A DNA stretch of 64,000 nt from Flavobacterium granuli (GCF_900129705.1 NZ_FQWO01000001.1:558001-622000), one strand, 5' to 3'; counted from the stretch's first letter, positions 8,373-16,991 are shown. Notes: generated by a model from the sequence alone, not told the origin. Made by a program: numbers and translations.

Positions 8373-8813
8373 TTACATTTTATAATATTTAAAAGGGACA
8401 AACAGCATTCCGAAGCATTCTCCGTCCTCTTTTCCCAGGTGTTTATGATGTACTTTGTGGGCTTTACGCAAACCAATGAGGTACTTATTCTTAGTATTTT
8501 TGAACCACTTGAAACGTTGATGAATTAAAACATCATGAATCATAAAATAGCAAAAACCATAAGTGGTGATCCCAAGTCCGATGAAGAACAAATAATTGAT
8601 TCCGCCTTCGACGCCGTAATAAAAAAGCACGATGCTTGGGATGGCAAAAATGACAAAGAAAATATCGTTGCGTTCAAAAGGATGGGCGTATTTTGGCTGG
8701 TGATGGTCTTCATGAAAATACCACATCAAGCCATGCATAATGTACTTATGAGTGAGCCAAGTGACACATTCCATGAAGAGAAAAACGCTTATAAAAATTA
8801 AAAAAGAGATCAT
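8373..8813 (-). CDS. crtZ: Beta-carotene hydroxylase
   Basis: Membrane di-iron hydroxylase that adds 3-OH groups to beta-carotene rings, giving zeaxanthin. The 146-residue protein has all the His clusters of the fatty acid hydroxylase-like family: H22/H27 (HKYIMH), H34/H37/H38 (HEDHH), H93/H98 (HDVLIH) and H119/H122/H123 (HKVHH), placed between hydrophobic helices. It is third in the order crtI-crtB-crtZ, 28 bases after crtB. A cyclic carotenoid is implied, but the lycopene cyclase must be encoded elsewhere. Confidence 0.95.
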   Translation of the reverse strand: MISFLIFISVFLFMECVTWLTHKYIMHGLMWYFHEDHHQPKYAHPFERNDIFFVIFAIPSIVLFYYGVEGGINYLFFIGLGITTYGFCYFMIHDVLIHQRFKWFKNTKNKYLIGLRKAHKVHHKHLGKEDGECFGMLFVPFKYYKM

Positions 8814-8841
8814 TGTTTTTTTTGTTTAAAAGTACTAATTG

Positions 8842-9681
8842 CTAGACTAATTTCAATTTATAAGTTACAAATGATTGCGCTAGAAGTCCTGCTTTGGTAT
8901 AATTAGACACTCGGATTCTGGCATTACCAATTTCGTAATACGGTGTGTTTTCCAGTTTTTTGAGTAGTTTTTTATAATACACAAAGGCCGTGTAGACTCC
9001 AAATTTAGCTTCAATTGGCAATTTTACAATGCCTTGGTAGGCGATTTTAAAATCTTCTTCGATTTCTTTGATAATAGCCGTTTTGGCTTTTTCATCAAAA
9101 GATTTTAGATCTACCCCAGGAAAATAATTGCGGTTTAAAACCAAATTATCATCTTTTAAATCGCGAAGGAAATTTACTTTTTGAAAAGCAGAACCCAATC
9201 GCATGGCTTCGGCTTTTAACTGTTCGTAACGCTTGGCATTTCCTTTGACAAAAACTTTGAGACACATCAAACCCACCACATCGGCTGAACCGTAAATATA
9301 GTCTTCGTATTCCCCCTGTGTTTCATAATCTGATTTAATTAAATCTAATTTCATGCTTTTCAGGAAAGCCTGAATCAAATCATCAGTAATATTATATTCT
9401 TTTACGGTATGCTGAAAGGAATTCAAAATAGGATTCAAACTGATTCCCGCTTGATAGGCTTTATAATACTCTTTTTCAAAATCATTAATCAAGTTTTCCT
9501 TATCAAAACCATGAAAAGAATCTACAATTTCATCAGCAAAACGCACAAAACCATAAATACTGTAAATAGCATCTCTGATACTTGGTGACAGCATATATAC
9601 CGCCAATGAAAATGAAGTACTATAGTTTTTGGTAACCAGTTTACTGCATTTGAAAGAGACATCATCAAATAGTTGTTTCAT
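8842..9681 (-). CDS. crtB: Phytoene synthase
   Basis: Condenses two geranylgeranyl diphosphates to phytoene, the first committed carotenoid step. The 279-residue trans-isoprenyl diphosphate synthase has both Asp-rich metal-binding motifs, DEIVD (50-54) and DLKDD (174-178), with the expected SFSLAVYMLSPSIRDAIYSIYGFVRFADEI region before the first. It lies 12 bases downstream of crtI and is certainly cotranscribed. Squalene synthase relatives share the fold, but crtI and crtZ on either side decide the assignment. Confidence 0.95.
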   Translation of the reverse strand: MKQLFDDVSFKCSKLVTKNYSTSFSLAVYMLSPSIRDAIYSIYGFVRFADEIVDSFHGFDKENLINDFEKEYYKAYQAGISLNPILNSFQHTVKEYNITDDLIQAFLKSMKLDLIKSDYETQGEYEDYIYGSADVVGLMCLKVFVKGNAKRYEQLKAEAMRLGSAFQKVNFLRDLKDDNLVLNRNYFPGVDLKSFDEKAKTAIIKEIEEDFKIAYQGIVKLPIEAKFGVYTAFVYYKKLLKKLENTPYYEIGNARIRVSNYTKAGLLAQSFVTYKLKLV

Positions 9682-9693
9682 AATTATGGTTCT

Positions 9694-11154
9694 TTAAATT
9701 GCTTTATCTATCAATTCTGACACTAATTTTCCAGAAATTAATGCGGGTGGAACTCCAGGTCCTGGAACAGTTAACTGTCCTGTAAAATAGAGATTTTTCA
9801 CTTTCTTACTTTTCAACTTTGGCCTTAAAAAAGCGGTTTGCAGTAAGGTATTTGCCATTCCATATGCGTTTCCTTTATACGAATTGTATTGAGAAACAAA
9901 ATCATTTTTACAAAAGGATTCTTTAAATATAATATTTTTCCTAATACTTTGTTGTGTTAAACTCTCAAAACGATCGATAATTTTATCAAAATATTCCTCT
10001 CTTAACTCTTGTGAATCCTCAATTCCAGGTGCTAACGGAATTAAGAAAAACCCCGATTCCATTCCCTCAGGCGCAGCCGTTTTATCTGTCACCGAAGGGA
10101 AATTAGCATAAAACAAAGGTTCTTTTGGCCATTGCGGCTTATCATAAATATCAGCAGCATGTTGATTGAAATCCACATCAAAAAATAAAGCATGATGTGA
10201 AATATTTTGAATCTTTTTATCAAAACCAACATAGAACAATAATGATGAAGGGGCAAAAACACGACTATCCCAATATTTTTCAGAATAGGCCCTATATTCT
10301 TTATCCAATAAGGTTTCGGTATGATGATAATCAGCTCCGCTTAAAATTATATCCGAATCAATTCGTTGCCCATTAACCACTATTGCCTTGGCTATTTTAT
10401 TTTCGACAATAATCTTTTCGATATTCATTTTGGTATGAAAATGAACACCCAGCTCAACCGCTAAACTAACCATTGCCTTAACAACATCAAACATCCCCGT
10501 TTTAGGATGCCAAGTCCCAAGACCAAAGTCGGCATAATTCATAAAGCTGTAGAACGAAGGCGTATCTGATGGTTTTGCACCAAGAAATAAAACGGGAAAC
10601 TCTAAAATTTGTATTAGTTTTTCGTTCTTGAACTTCTTACGGACATCGCGACTTATGTTGCTAAAAAATTGCCCTATTTTTTGGGCAGTTTCTACCGTCA
10701 CAAGTTCTAAAGGAGAAACTCCCGGACGATAGACTAACTCTTTGATGGCAATATTATAATTGCTTTGTGCTTCCATCATAAAGTCATGTAAAATCTGCCC
10801 ACTCCCCTTTTCAATATTTTCGAAAGTAGCTTCAATTTCGGCAAGATTATCTGCAATAGCAACAAAATCATCGATTCCAAAATATACCCGGTAGGCTGGA
10901 GATAGTTTTATGAGTTCGTAAAAGTCAGTTGTTTTTTTCCCAAAGTCGGCAAAAAAACGATCAAAAACATCGGGCATCCAATACCAGCTTGGCCCCATAT
11001 CAAAGGTAAAACCTTGTTTTTTTAATTGTCTTGCTCTTCCACCAATGGTTTCATTTTTTTCAAAAACCGCTACTTCATGTCCGCTTTTTGCCAAATAGCA
11101 AGCTGCAGATAAAGCGGAAAAACCAGAACCTATTATTGTAATTTTCTTTTTCAT
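9694..11154 (-). CDS. crtI: Phytoene desaturase (CrtI type)
   Basis: FAD-dependent desaturase converting phytoene to lycopene; peripheral membrane. The 486 residues are standard length. The dinucleotide-binding motif IIGSGFSALSAACYLAKSG (7-25) is followed by FEKNETIGGRARQ and the CrtI hallmark GFTFDMGPSWYWMPDVFD. The C-terminus carries the family signature LYFTGQLTVPGPGVPPALISG (about 456-476). It is first gene of the crt operon. Its upstream region has TATATTTG (minus strand, 11163-11170) but no TTG at the usual -33 spacing, and is framed by the repeat at 11155-11186, so regulation by the neighbouring MerR protein is likely. Confidence 0.96.
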   Translation of the reverse strand: MKKKITIIGSGFSALSAACYLAKSGHEVAVFEKNETIGGRARQLKKQGFTFDMGPSWYWMPDVFDRFFADFGKKTTDFYELIKLSPAYRVYFGIDDFVAIADNLAEIEATFENIEKGSGQILHDFMMEAQSNYNIAIKELVYRPGVSPLELVTVETAQKIGQFFSNISRDVRKKFKNEKLIQILEFPVLFLGAKPSDTPSFYSFMNYADFGLGTWHPKTGMFDVVKAMVSLAVELGVHFHTKMNIEKIIVENKIAKAIVVNGQRIDSDIILSGADYHHTETLLDKEYRAYSEKYWDSRVFAPSSLLFYVGFDKKIQNISHHALFFDVDFNQHAADIYDKPQWPKEPLFYANFPSVTDKTAAPEGMESGFFLIPLAPGIEDSQELREEYFDKIIDRFESLTQQSIRKNIIFKESFCKNDFVSQYNSYKGNAYGMANTLLQTAFLRPKLKSKKVKNLYFTGQLTVPGPGVPPALISGKLVSELIDKAI

Positions 11155-11186
11155 TTGTTTAGCAAATATACAAAATGTTTGAACAA
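11155..11186. promoter_or_regulatory. crtI promoter and candidate operator (TTGTTTA-N18-TGAACAA)
   Basis: Arms TTGTTTA (11155-11161) and TGAACAA (11180-11186) are separated by exactly 18 bases, as at the two other sites. The -7 element TATATTTG (minus strand, 11163-11170) lies inside the spacer, so a bound protein would cover it. The minus strand also has AAACATTT two bases before the -7 element, as does the TetR promoter (1350-1357). Confidence 0.6.
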
Positions 11187-11188
11187 AA

Positions 11189-12088
11189 CTAAATGTTTTC
11201 TACTAATTCTGAAATAGAATTAAAAACCCTAACATTTTCGGTATGGTATCTCACATCAATCGAAGCTGCCATATGCCCCAGATACCAGAGCTGAGTAGTA
11301 TCATCAATCAATACTTCTTTCATCTCACTAACATAAGCATCAACAGCATCCCGCACTGGCTGTACAGTACAATAGCTAATATACACTATTGGACTGAAAT
11401 AATTCTTAAGTTCTTTTAAACTCTCTGTAGGCATGCTTTCGCCAAGATAAACTACCTTATAACCCTTAAGCAAAATTTCATAATGAAGAAACATCAATCC
11501 TAATTCGTGAATTTCATTAAGAGGCAATGAAAGTACAAAAACCCTATCGGTTTTAACACACTTTAAAACTTGCAATTTTTCGATGTTGACCAATAATTTT
11601 TGCTTAATCAAATAACTGATAAAATGCTCATGAGCAGGACTTATAGTTCCTGTTTGCCACAACAATCCCATCTCTTGCATCAGTGGAATAAAGACCTCAT
11701 AAAAAACTTCTTTGAAAGATTTATGCGCAACCAACCAATTATAAGTGGCAAAAAATAAATCTTGATCAAAATTCATCATAGCCAATTTAAAATCGCTAAT
11801 GGCATGATTTTTAGCATTTTTAGACGAAATTATTTCCCTAACCAAAGCAGGAATCTTATCATCTGAATAAGTAGCTATTTTTGAAATTTTATAGCCATAC
11901 TCATGCAATAAAGTGATATTCAGCAATTTTTGTAAACTGGCCAAATCATACAACCGAATATTAGTATCGGTGCGCATAGGCTGCAAAACATTATATCTTT
12001 TTTCCCAAATACGAATCGTATGGGCTTTAATACCGGAAAGATTTTCGAGATCTTTTATACTAAAAACGTTTTTGATATTGTTTATCAT
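11189..12088 (-). CDS. MerR-family regulator with B12-binding domain (CarH/LitR-like)
   Basis: A 299-residue regulator. The N-terminal MerR winged helix (7-75) contains FSIKDLENLSGIKAHTIRIWEKRYN. A helical B12-capping domain follows, with the W-x9-EH motif (W144, E154, H155) that in CarH contacts the upper face of adenosylcobalamin. The Rossmann-like B12 domain has E192-I-H194-E-L-G197, the cobalt-binding His loop. CarH-type proteins repress carotenoid genes in the dark and release DNA when light breaks the Co-C bond. One difference: the residue after W144 is Gln, where Thermus CarH has the His that ligates cobalt after light. It lies immediately upstream of crtI on the same strand, with its own promoter and probable autoregulation. 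Confidence 0.92.
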   Translation of the reverse strand: MINNIKNVFSIKDLENLSGIKAHTIRIWEKRYNVLQPMRTDTNIRLYDLASLQKLLNITLLHEYGYKISKIATYSDDKIPALVREIISSKNAKNHAISDFKLAMMNFDQDLFFATYNWLVAHKSFKEVFYEVFIPLMQEMGLLWQTGTISPAHEHFISYLIKQKLLVNIEKLQVLKCVKTDRVFVLSLPLNEIHELGLMFLHYEILLKGYKVVYLGESMPTESLKELKNYFSPIVYISYCTVQPVRDAVDAYVSEMKEVLIDDTTQLWYLGHMAASIDVRYHTENVRVFNSISELVENI

Positions 12089-12109
12089 TATTTAATATTT
12101 GATAAACAA
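12078..12109. promoter_or_regulatory. MerR-gene promoter and candidate autoregulatory operator
   Basis: A perfect 10-bp inverted repeat, TTGTTTATCA (12078-12087) and TGATAAACAA (12100-12109), overlaps the start codon of the MerR gene (12086-12088). The inner arms TTGTTTA and TAAACAA are 18 bases apart. The minus strand reads TAAATTTG (12107-12114), a perfect -7 element whose last bases fall in the right arm. Binding would block both polymerase and translation start. Confidence 0.65.
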
Positions 12110-12340
12110 ATTTAGCTTTTTTTATAATAAAAATCTAAAATATCTCGTAAAGTTTACAATAGATTAAAATACAAGTCTGCTGAAAAAGACTTCTCACATT
12201 CATTTATAAAAAACCTTATTGTTACAACCTATGTAAGTCTAAAAAAAACAGCAAAGTAATATTATTCTTTAAGAATGGATTATATCCCAAGAAAAGAAGC
12301 AAAATCAAGCTTAGCATAACGCAAAACAACTGAAAATCAG

Positions 12341-12363
12341 TACCTTTATGTTAAATATTTTTA
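12341..12363 (+). promoter_or_regulatory. Putative promoter of the phosphoribosyltransferase gene
   Basis: TACCTTTA, one base off TAnnTTTG, is preceded by TGAAAATCAG and followed by an AT-rich stretch. The 23-base core matches the region at 19026-19048 at 20 positions, and both carry TGAAAATCA upstream, so the two promoters may share a regulator. It lies about 25 bases before the start codon. Confidence 0.45.
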
Positions 12364-12386
12364 CTTTTCACATAATATAAGTTACT

Positions 12387-13022
12387 ATGTATAATGAGAT
12401 GTTAAAAGACAGAACAGAAGCTGCTTTGTTGCTTTCGGAAAAATTGAAAAAGTACCAAAACAGCAACTCTGTAGTACTTGCCGTTCCTAGAGGAGGAGTT
12501 CCCATAGGTGCTATAATTGCCCAAAAATTAGGGCTCCCGCTAGACATCATCCTATCCAAAAAAATTGGTCATCCCGACAACAAAGAGTTCGCCATTGGAG
12601 CTGTATCAATGGATTCGATGCTTATTGACGAACATCCCGAGGTGCCTAGAGAATATATTGAAAGAGAAATTGTCCGACTGCGAAAACTGCTGCAGGAAAA
12701 ATACAAGCTTTATATGCATCAGCGCAAACCCATTGATATAAAAGATAAAAACATAATTATTATCGACGATGGGATAGCCACAGGAAACACTCTTTTAGTA
12801 AGCATTGCCATGTTAAGAAGAAAAGAGCCCGCAAAAATCATCGTCGCAGTTCCCGTTTTGCCTTATGATACCGTAAAAACATTCGAAGAAAACACAGATG
12901 AATTCATCTATCTGATTGCCTCTAAGTATTTTAGAGGTGTTGGTGGATTCTATGAGGAATTCGATCAAGTAGAAGATCATGAAGTAATCCAATTATTGCT
13001 TGACACGAACCCAAATCAATAA
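12387..13022 (+). CDS. Phosphoribosyltransferase-domain protein
   Basis: A 211-residue type I phosphoribosyltransferase-like protein. The PRPP loop IIIIDDGIATGNTL (123-136) is intact, with AVPRGGVPIGAIIAQKLGLPLDIILSKKIG (32-61) as the dimer or flexible-loop region. The KKIGHPDN.EFAIGAV segment is typical of stand-alone members often encoded next to dienelactone-hydrolase-like or stress genes rather than in purine salvage. The acceptor base, if any, is unknown. A second in-frame ATG lies 12 bases downstream. It precedes the hydrolase by 42 bases, and both probably share one transcript. Confidence 0.85.
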   Translation: MYNEMLKDRTEAALLLSEKLKKYQNSNSVVLAVPRGGVPIGAIIAQKLGLPLDIILSKKIGHPDNKEFAIGAVSMDSMLIDEHPEVPREYIEREIVRLRKLLQEKYKLYMHQRKPIDIKDKNIIIIDDGIATGNTLLVSIAMLRRKEPAKIIVAVPVLPYDTVKTFEENTDEFIYLIASKYFRGVGGFYEEFDQVEDHEVIQLLLDTNPNQ

Positions 13023-13064
13023 TAGAGCGAAACCTACTAATTATTCATTTTAAATTTTTATAAC

Positions 13065-13703
13065 ATGAAGAAATTAGAAATAGACATCCCTTTAACTTAT
13101 GCAATACTAAAGGGAGATTTGGTGATTCCTGAAAATTCAATAGGAATAGTTATTTTCTCGCACGGAAGCGGCAGCAGCAGATTAAGCTCACGAAACCGAA
13201 TGGTTGCCGAATTATTACAAAAACAAAATATAGCCACCTTATTGTTTGACTTACTTACTATAGAGGAAGATCAGATTTATGAAAATCGATTTAACATTGA
13301 TTTATTGACCGCAAGGTTGATTGAGACTACAGAATGGCTTATGACACAAGACAATATAAACAGCCTACCTATAGGCTATTTTGGTGCCAGCACGGGAGCT
13401 GCATCAGCATTGAGAGCTGCAGCTTATTTTGACAAAACAATAGAAGCCGTAGTCTCCCGTGGCGGCAGACCCGATATGGCTATAAACGCTCTGCATCAGG
13501 TTACCGCTCCTACTTTATTGATTGTTGGCGGTATGGATGTGCCTGTGATCCGGATGAACAAAATGGCTTTTGATGAATTAAAATGTATAAAAGAAATGAA
13601 GATCGTTTCAGGTGCAACCCATCTTTTTGAAGAACCAGGAAAATTGAAGGAAGTGGCCGAATTAGCCATTATATGGTACAAAAGATATTTCACTAAAATA
13701 TAA
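13065..13703 (+). CDS. Dienelactone-hydrolase-like alpha/beta hydrolase
   Basis: A 212-residue alpha/beta hydrolase. The oxyanion region is SHGSGSSRLSSRNR (32-45). The nucleophile elbow GASTG (107-111, Ser109), acid D158 (GGMDVPV) and H186 (GATHLFEE) make a complete catalytic triad. No signal peptide. The pairing with a phosphoribosyltransferase-domain gene is recurrent in bacteria (some proteins fuse the two), suggesting a joint but unknown role. Probably a serine hydrolase; substrate unknown. Confidence 0.82.
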   Translation: MKKLEIDIPLTYAILKGDLVIPENSIGIVIFSHGSGSSRLSSRNRMVAELLQKQNIATLLFDLLTIEEDQIYENRFNIDLLTARLIETTEWLMTQDNINSLPIGYFGASTGAASALRAAAYFDKTIEAVVSRGGRPDMAINALHQVTAPTLLIVGGMDVPVIRMNKMAFDELKCIKEMKIVSGATHLFEEPGKLKEVAELAIIWYKRYFTKI

Positions 13704-14090
13704 GCTGGACTTTTATAGCTTTCACTATCCTTCTTAAACTGATGTCTACATTTTCACTATTGAAATCAAAAACGCAAAATAAAACAGAAAAAATATGAAT
13801 ATAAAACTTCGCAAAAAATGCAAAACCAGAACAGCTTAAAAACCAATTGCAGTACTATTTATTACAATTATATTTGACCATAAAAAACCACTACAAACTA
13901 TAATATATTTACTTGCTTTTTCTAAATCAAAGAGGATTATAGAAACAACTTGCCACGCCAGAGATAATGCCATTCTTTTATAGATCAGCTTAAAATGCGA
14001 AATTTACGATGAGCTCTTTGTTAAAGTAGGCATTCAGCTTTTCCACATGAAAATAACCACATAAACAAACCTATTTTCAAATTACAAACA
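13704..14090. other. 387-bp intergenic stretch, no gene seen
   Basis: AT-rich sequence between the hydrolase and the carB terminator. No ORF longer than a few dozen codons, no tRNA and no clear TAnnTTTG promoter was found. A short protein-like stretch near 13990-14063 ends in a stop and is interrupted upstream; it may be a decayed gene tail or chance. Confidence 0.5.
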
Positions 14091-14118
14091 AAAAAAGCCC
14101 CAATAAAGGGGCTTTTTT
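14091..14118. terminator. carB terminator
   Basis: AAAAAAGCCCC (14091-14101), loop AATAAA, GGGGCTTTTTT (14108-14118). It is 17 bases after the carB stop on the minus strand, and symmetric enough to act both ways. Confidence 0.9.
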
Positions 14119-14135
14119 TACTTATAATTTAAAGC

Positions 14136-16991
14136 TTATTTGCTCAAATACATTTTTCTTCTAGAGTACAATTCGTAGAATTGGTCGTCTTTCAAGTCAT
14201 CAATAAACAAGATGCTTTCTCCCGTTGATTTCATTTCAGGTCCTAATGCTTTGTTTACATTTTGGAATTTACTGAAAGAGAAAACCGGTTGCTTGATCGC
14301 ATATCCTTTTAATTGCGGATTGAATTTGAAATCGGTTACTTTATTGTGACCTAACATCACTTTAGTAGCATAATTCACATAAGGCTCTCCGTATGCTTTT
14401 GCGATAAACGGCACCGTACGAGAAGCTCTAGGATTGGCCTCGATAATGTAAACCGTATCATCTTTTATAGCAAACTGAATATTGATTAAACCAACTGTTT
14501 TCAATGCTCTGGCAATTTTCTCAGTGTGATCTTTTATTTGTTGCATTACAAATTCTCCTAAGTTAAAAGGAGGCAAAGTAGCATTACTATCTCCAGAGTG
14601 CACTCCGCAAGGTTCGATATGCTCCATAATTCCAATGATGTACACATTTCCATCAGCATCACAAATTGCATCCGCTTCGGCTTCAATCGCTCCAGCCAAA
14701 TAATGATCTAAAAGCAATTTATTACCCGGAATTGTTTTCAATAAATTGATTACATGCTCCTCTAATTCTTTTTTGTTGATTACAATTTTCATTCCCTGAC
14801 CTCCTAATACATAAGAAGGACGAATCAATAATGGAAAATCTAAAGTATCTGCTAAGGCAGAAGCTTCATCTGCTGTTTCAGCTATTCCAAATCTTGGGAA
14901 AGGAATATTAAGTTCTGTCAGCAATTCAGAGAAGCGTCCTCTGTCTTCAGCTAAGTCAAGTGCATCAAAACTAGTTCCGATGATTTTTACTCCGTATTTA
15001 GACAATTTTTCAGCCAATTTCAAGGCAGTTTGCCCACCCAACTGTACGATAACTCCTTCTGGTTTTTCGTGTTGGATAATATCATAAATATGCTCCCAGA
15101 ATACCGGCTCGAAATACAATTTATCCGCTGTATCAAAATCAGTCGAAACCGTTTCAGGATTACAGTTGATCATGATCGTTTCATAACCGCATTCTTTCGC
15201 TGCCAAAACTCCGTGAACACAAGAATAATCAAATTCGATACCTTGTCCAATACGGTTTGGACCTGATCCAAGAACGATTATTTTCTTTTTATCCGTTACA
15301 ATACTTTCGTTATCTACATAACGTTCACCATTTGCTTTTTCAATTTCAGCTTCGAAAGTGGAGTAGTAATATGGCGTTTTTGCTTTAAACTCAGCAGCAC
15401 AAGTATCCACCAATTTAAACACACGGTTGATGTTCTTATCCATACGCAAAGCATGTACTTCACTTTCCAGACAGTTCATCATGTGTGCGATTTGTCTGTC
15501 AGCAAAACCTTTTTGTTTCGCTTCAAGCAACAATTCTTTTGGAAGATTCGAAACTTTATAATTCGAAATTTCTTTCTCTAAAGTATAAAGTTCTTCGTAT
15601 TGTTTCAAGAACCACATATCGATTTTAGTGATTTCATGAATACGGCTTAACGGAATTCCCATCGCAATCGCATCATAAATTACGAAAACACGATCCCAAC
15701 TTGCAAAAGTCAGTTTCTCAATAATTTGTTCGTAGTTCGTATATCCTTTTCCGTCAGCACCTAAACCATTTCTTTTGATTTCCAATGATTGAGTTGCTTT
15801 ATGCAAAGCTTCTTGAAACGAACGTCCAATCCCCATTACCTCACCAACGGATTTCATTTGAAGTCCTAAAGTTCTATCAGCACCTTCGAATTTATCAAAG
15901 TTCCAACGTGGAATTTTCACGATCACATAATCCAAAGTCGGTTCAAATAAAGCCGAAGTCGATTTGGTGATTTGGTTTTGCAATTCATCTAAATTATATC
16001 CTAACGCCAGTTTAGAAGCGATCTTTGCAATAGGATAACCCGTTGCTTTTGATGCCAAAGCTGACGAACGAGACACACGTGGATTGATTTCAATCGCTAC
16101 AATGTCTTCTTTATCGTCAGGCGAAACAGCAAACTGCACGTTACAACCTCCAGCAAAATTTCCGATGCTGCGCATCATCAGGATTGCCATATCACGCATT
16201 TTTTGGAAAGTTGTGTCAGACAAAGTCATCGCTGGCGCAACAGTAATCGAATCTCCGGTATGAATTCCCATTGGATCCATATTTTCGATTGAACAGATAA
16301 TGACAACATTGTCGTTTTTATCCCTCAACAATTCCAATTCATATTCTTTCCAACCCAACAAAGCTTTATCAATTAAAACCTCGTGAATGGGTGACATTTC
16401 TAAACCATAGGTTAGTTTTTCGTCAAATTCTTCTTTGGTATGTACAAAAGCAGCTCCAGTTCCTCCAAGAGTAAATGAAGGACGGATTACTAACGGGAAA
16501 CCAAATTCCTGTGCAATTTCTTTTCCTTCTAAGAAAGAAGTAGCCGTTTTTGCTGGCGCTGCAGGAATTCCTATTTTTTCTAAAAGTTGTTTGAACTGCT
16601 CTCTGTCTTCCGTGATATTGATGGCATTCACATCGACTCCAATCAATTTTACACCGAAATCCTGCCAAATTCCTTTTTCATCTGCTTCCAGACACAAGTT
16701 CAAAGCGGTTTGTCCACCCATGGTAGGCAAAACGGCATCAATTTGAGGATGCGCTTTAAGGATTTCAATTATCGACTTGGTCGTTAGCGGTTTCAAATAA
16801 ACATGATCGGCCATAGATGGATCGGTCATAATCGTAGCCGGATTTGAATTTATCAAGATAACTTCAATTCCTTCTTCGCGAATGGAACGTGCTGATTGTG
16901 AACCTGCATAATCAAATTCGCAAGCTTGACCAATAACAATAGGGCCTGAACCTATTATTAAAACTGATTTTATGGATGTGTCTTTTGGCAT
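14136..16991 (-). CDS. carB: Carbamoyl-phosphate synthase large subunit, short form
   Basis: Makes carbamoyl phosphate from ammonia (delivered by CarA), bicarbonate and two ATP, for pyrimidine and arginine synthesis. Two ATP-grasp halves are visible: the first from SVLIIGSGPIVIGQACEFDYAGSQ (9-32), the second from IIVLGSGPNRIGQGIEFDYS (about 567). Each has TASRS/RASR-type motifs (NPRVSRSSALASKATG; NPRASRTVPFIAKA). The 951-residue chain ends shortly after LGPEMKSTGES, where the E. coli protein (1073 residues) continues into the MGS-like allosteric domain. That domain is absent, so the effector control seen in E. coli cannot operate in the same way. CarA is not adjacent. Confidence 0.96.
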   Translation of the reverse strand: MPKDTSIKSVLIIGSGPIVIGQACEFDYAGSQSARSIREEGIEVILINSNPATIMTDPSMADHVYLKPLTTKSIIEILKAHPQIDAVLPTMGGQTALNLCLEADEKGIWQDFGVKLIGVDVNAINITEDREQFKQLLEKIGIPAAPAKTATSFLEGKEIAQEFGFPLVIRPSFTLGGTGAAFVHTKEEFDEKLTYGLEMSPIHEVLIDKALLGWKEYELELLRDKNDNVVIICSIENMDPMGIHTGDSITVAPAMTLSDTTFQKMRDMAILMMRSIGNFAGGCNVQFAVSPDDKEDIVAIEINPRVSRSSALASKATGYPIAKIASKLALGYNLDELQNQITKSTSALFEPTLDYVIVKIPRWNFDKFEGADRTLGLQMKSVGEVMGIGRSFQEALHKATQSLEIKRNGLGADGKGYTNYEQIIEKLTFASWDRVFVIYDAIAMGIPLSRIHEITKIDMWFLKQYEELYTLEKEISNYKVSNLPKELLLEAKQKGFADRQIAHMMNCLESEVHALRMDKNINRVFKLVDTCAAEFKAKTPYYYSTFEAEIEKANGERYVDNESIVTDKKKIIVLGSGPNRIGQGIEFDYSCVHGVLAAKECGYETIMINCNPETVSTDFDTADKLYFEPVFWEHIYDIIQHEKPEGVIVQLGGQTALKLAEKLSKYGVKIIGTSFDALDLAEDRGRFSELLTELNIPFPRFGIAETADEASALADTLDFPLLIRPSYVLGGQGMKIVINKKELEEHVINLLKTIPGNKLLLDHYLAGAIEAEADAICDADGNVYIIGIMEHIEPCGVHSGDSNATLPPFNLGEFVMQQIKDHTEKIARALKTVGLINIQFAIKDDTVYIIEANPRASRTVPFIAKAYGEPYVNYATKVMLGHNKVTDFKFNPQLKGYAIKQPVFSFSKFQNVNKALGPEMKSTGESILFIDDLKDDQFYELYSRRKMYLSK

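Noticed and set aside
13984..14063. Protein-like stretch (YDELFVKVGIQLFH) on the plus strand
   Set aside because: Only about 25 codons, interrupted by a stop upstream and without a recognisable family; kept only as a possible gene remnant.
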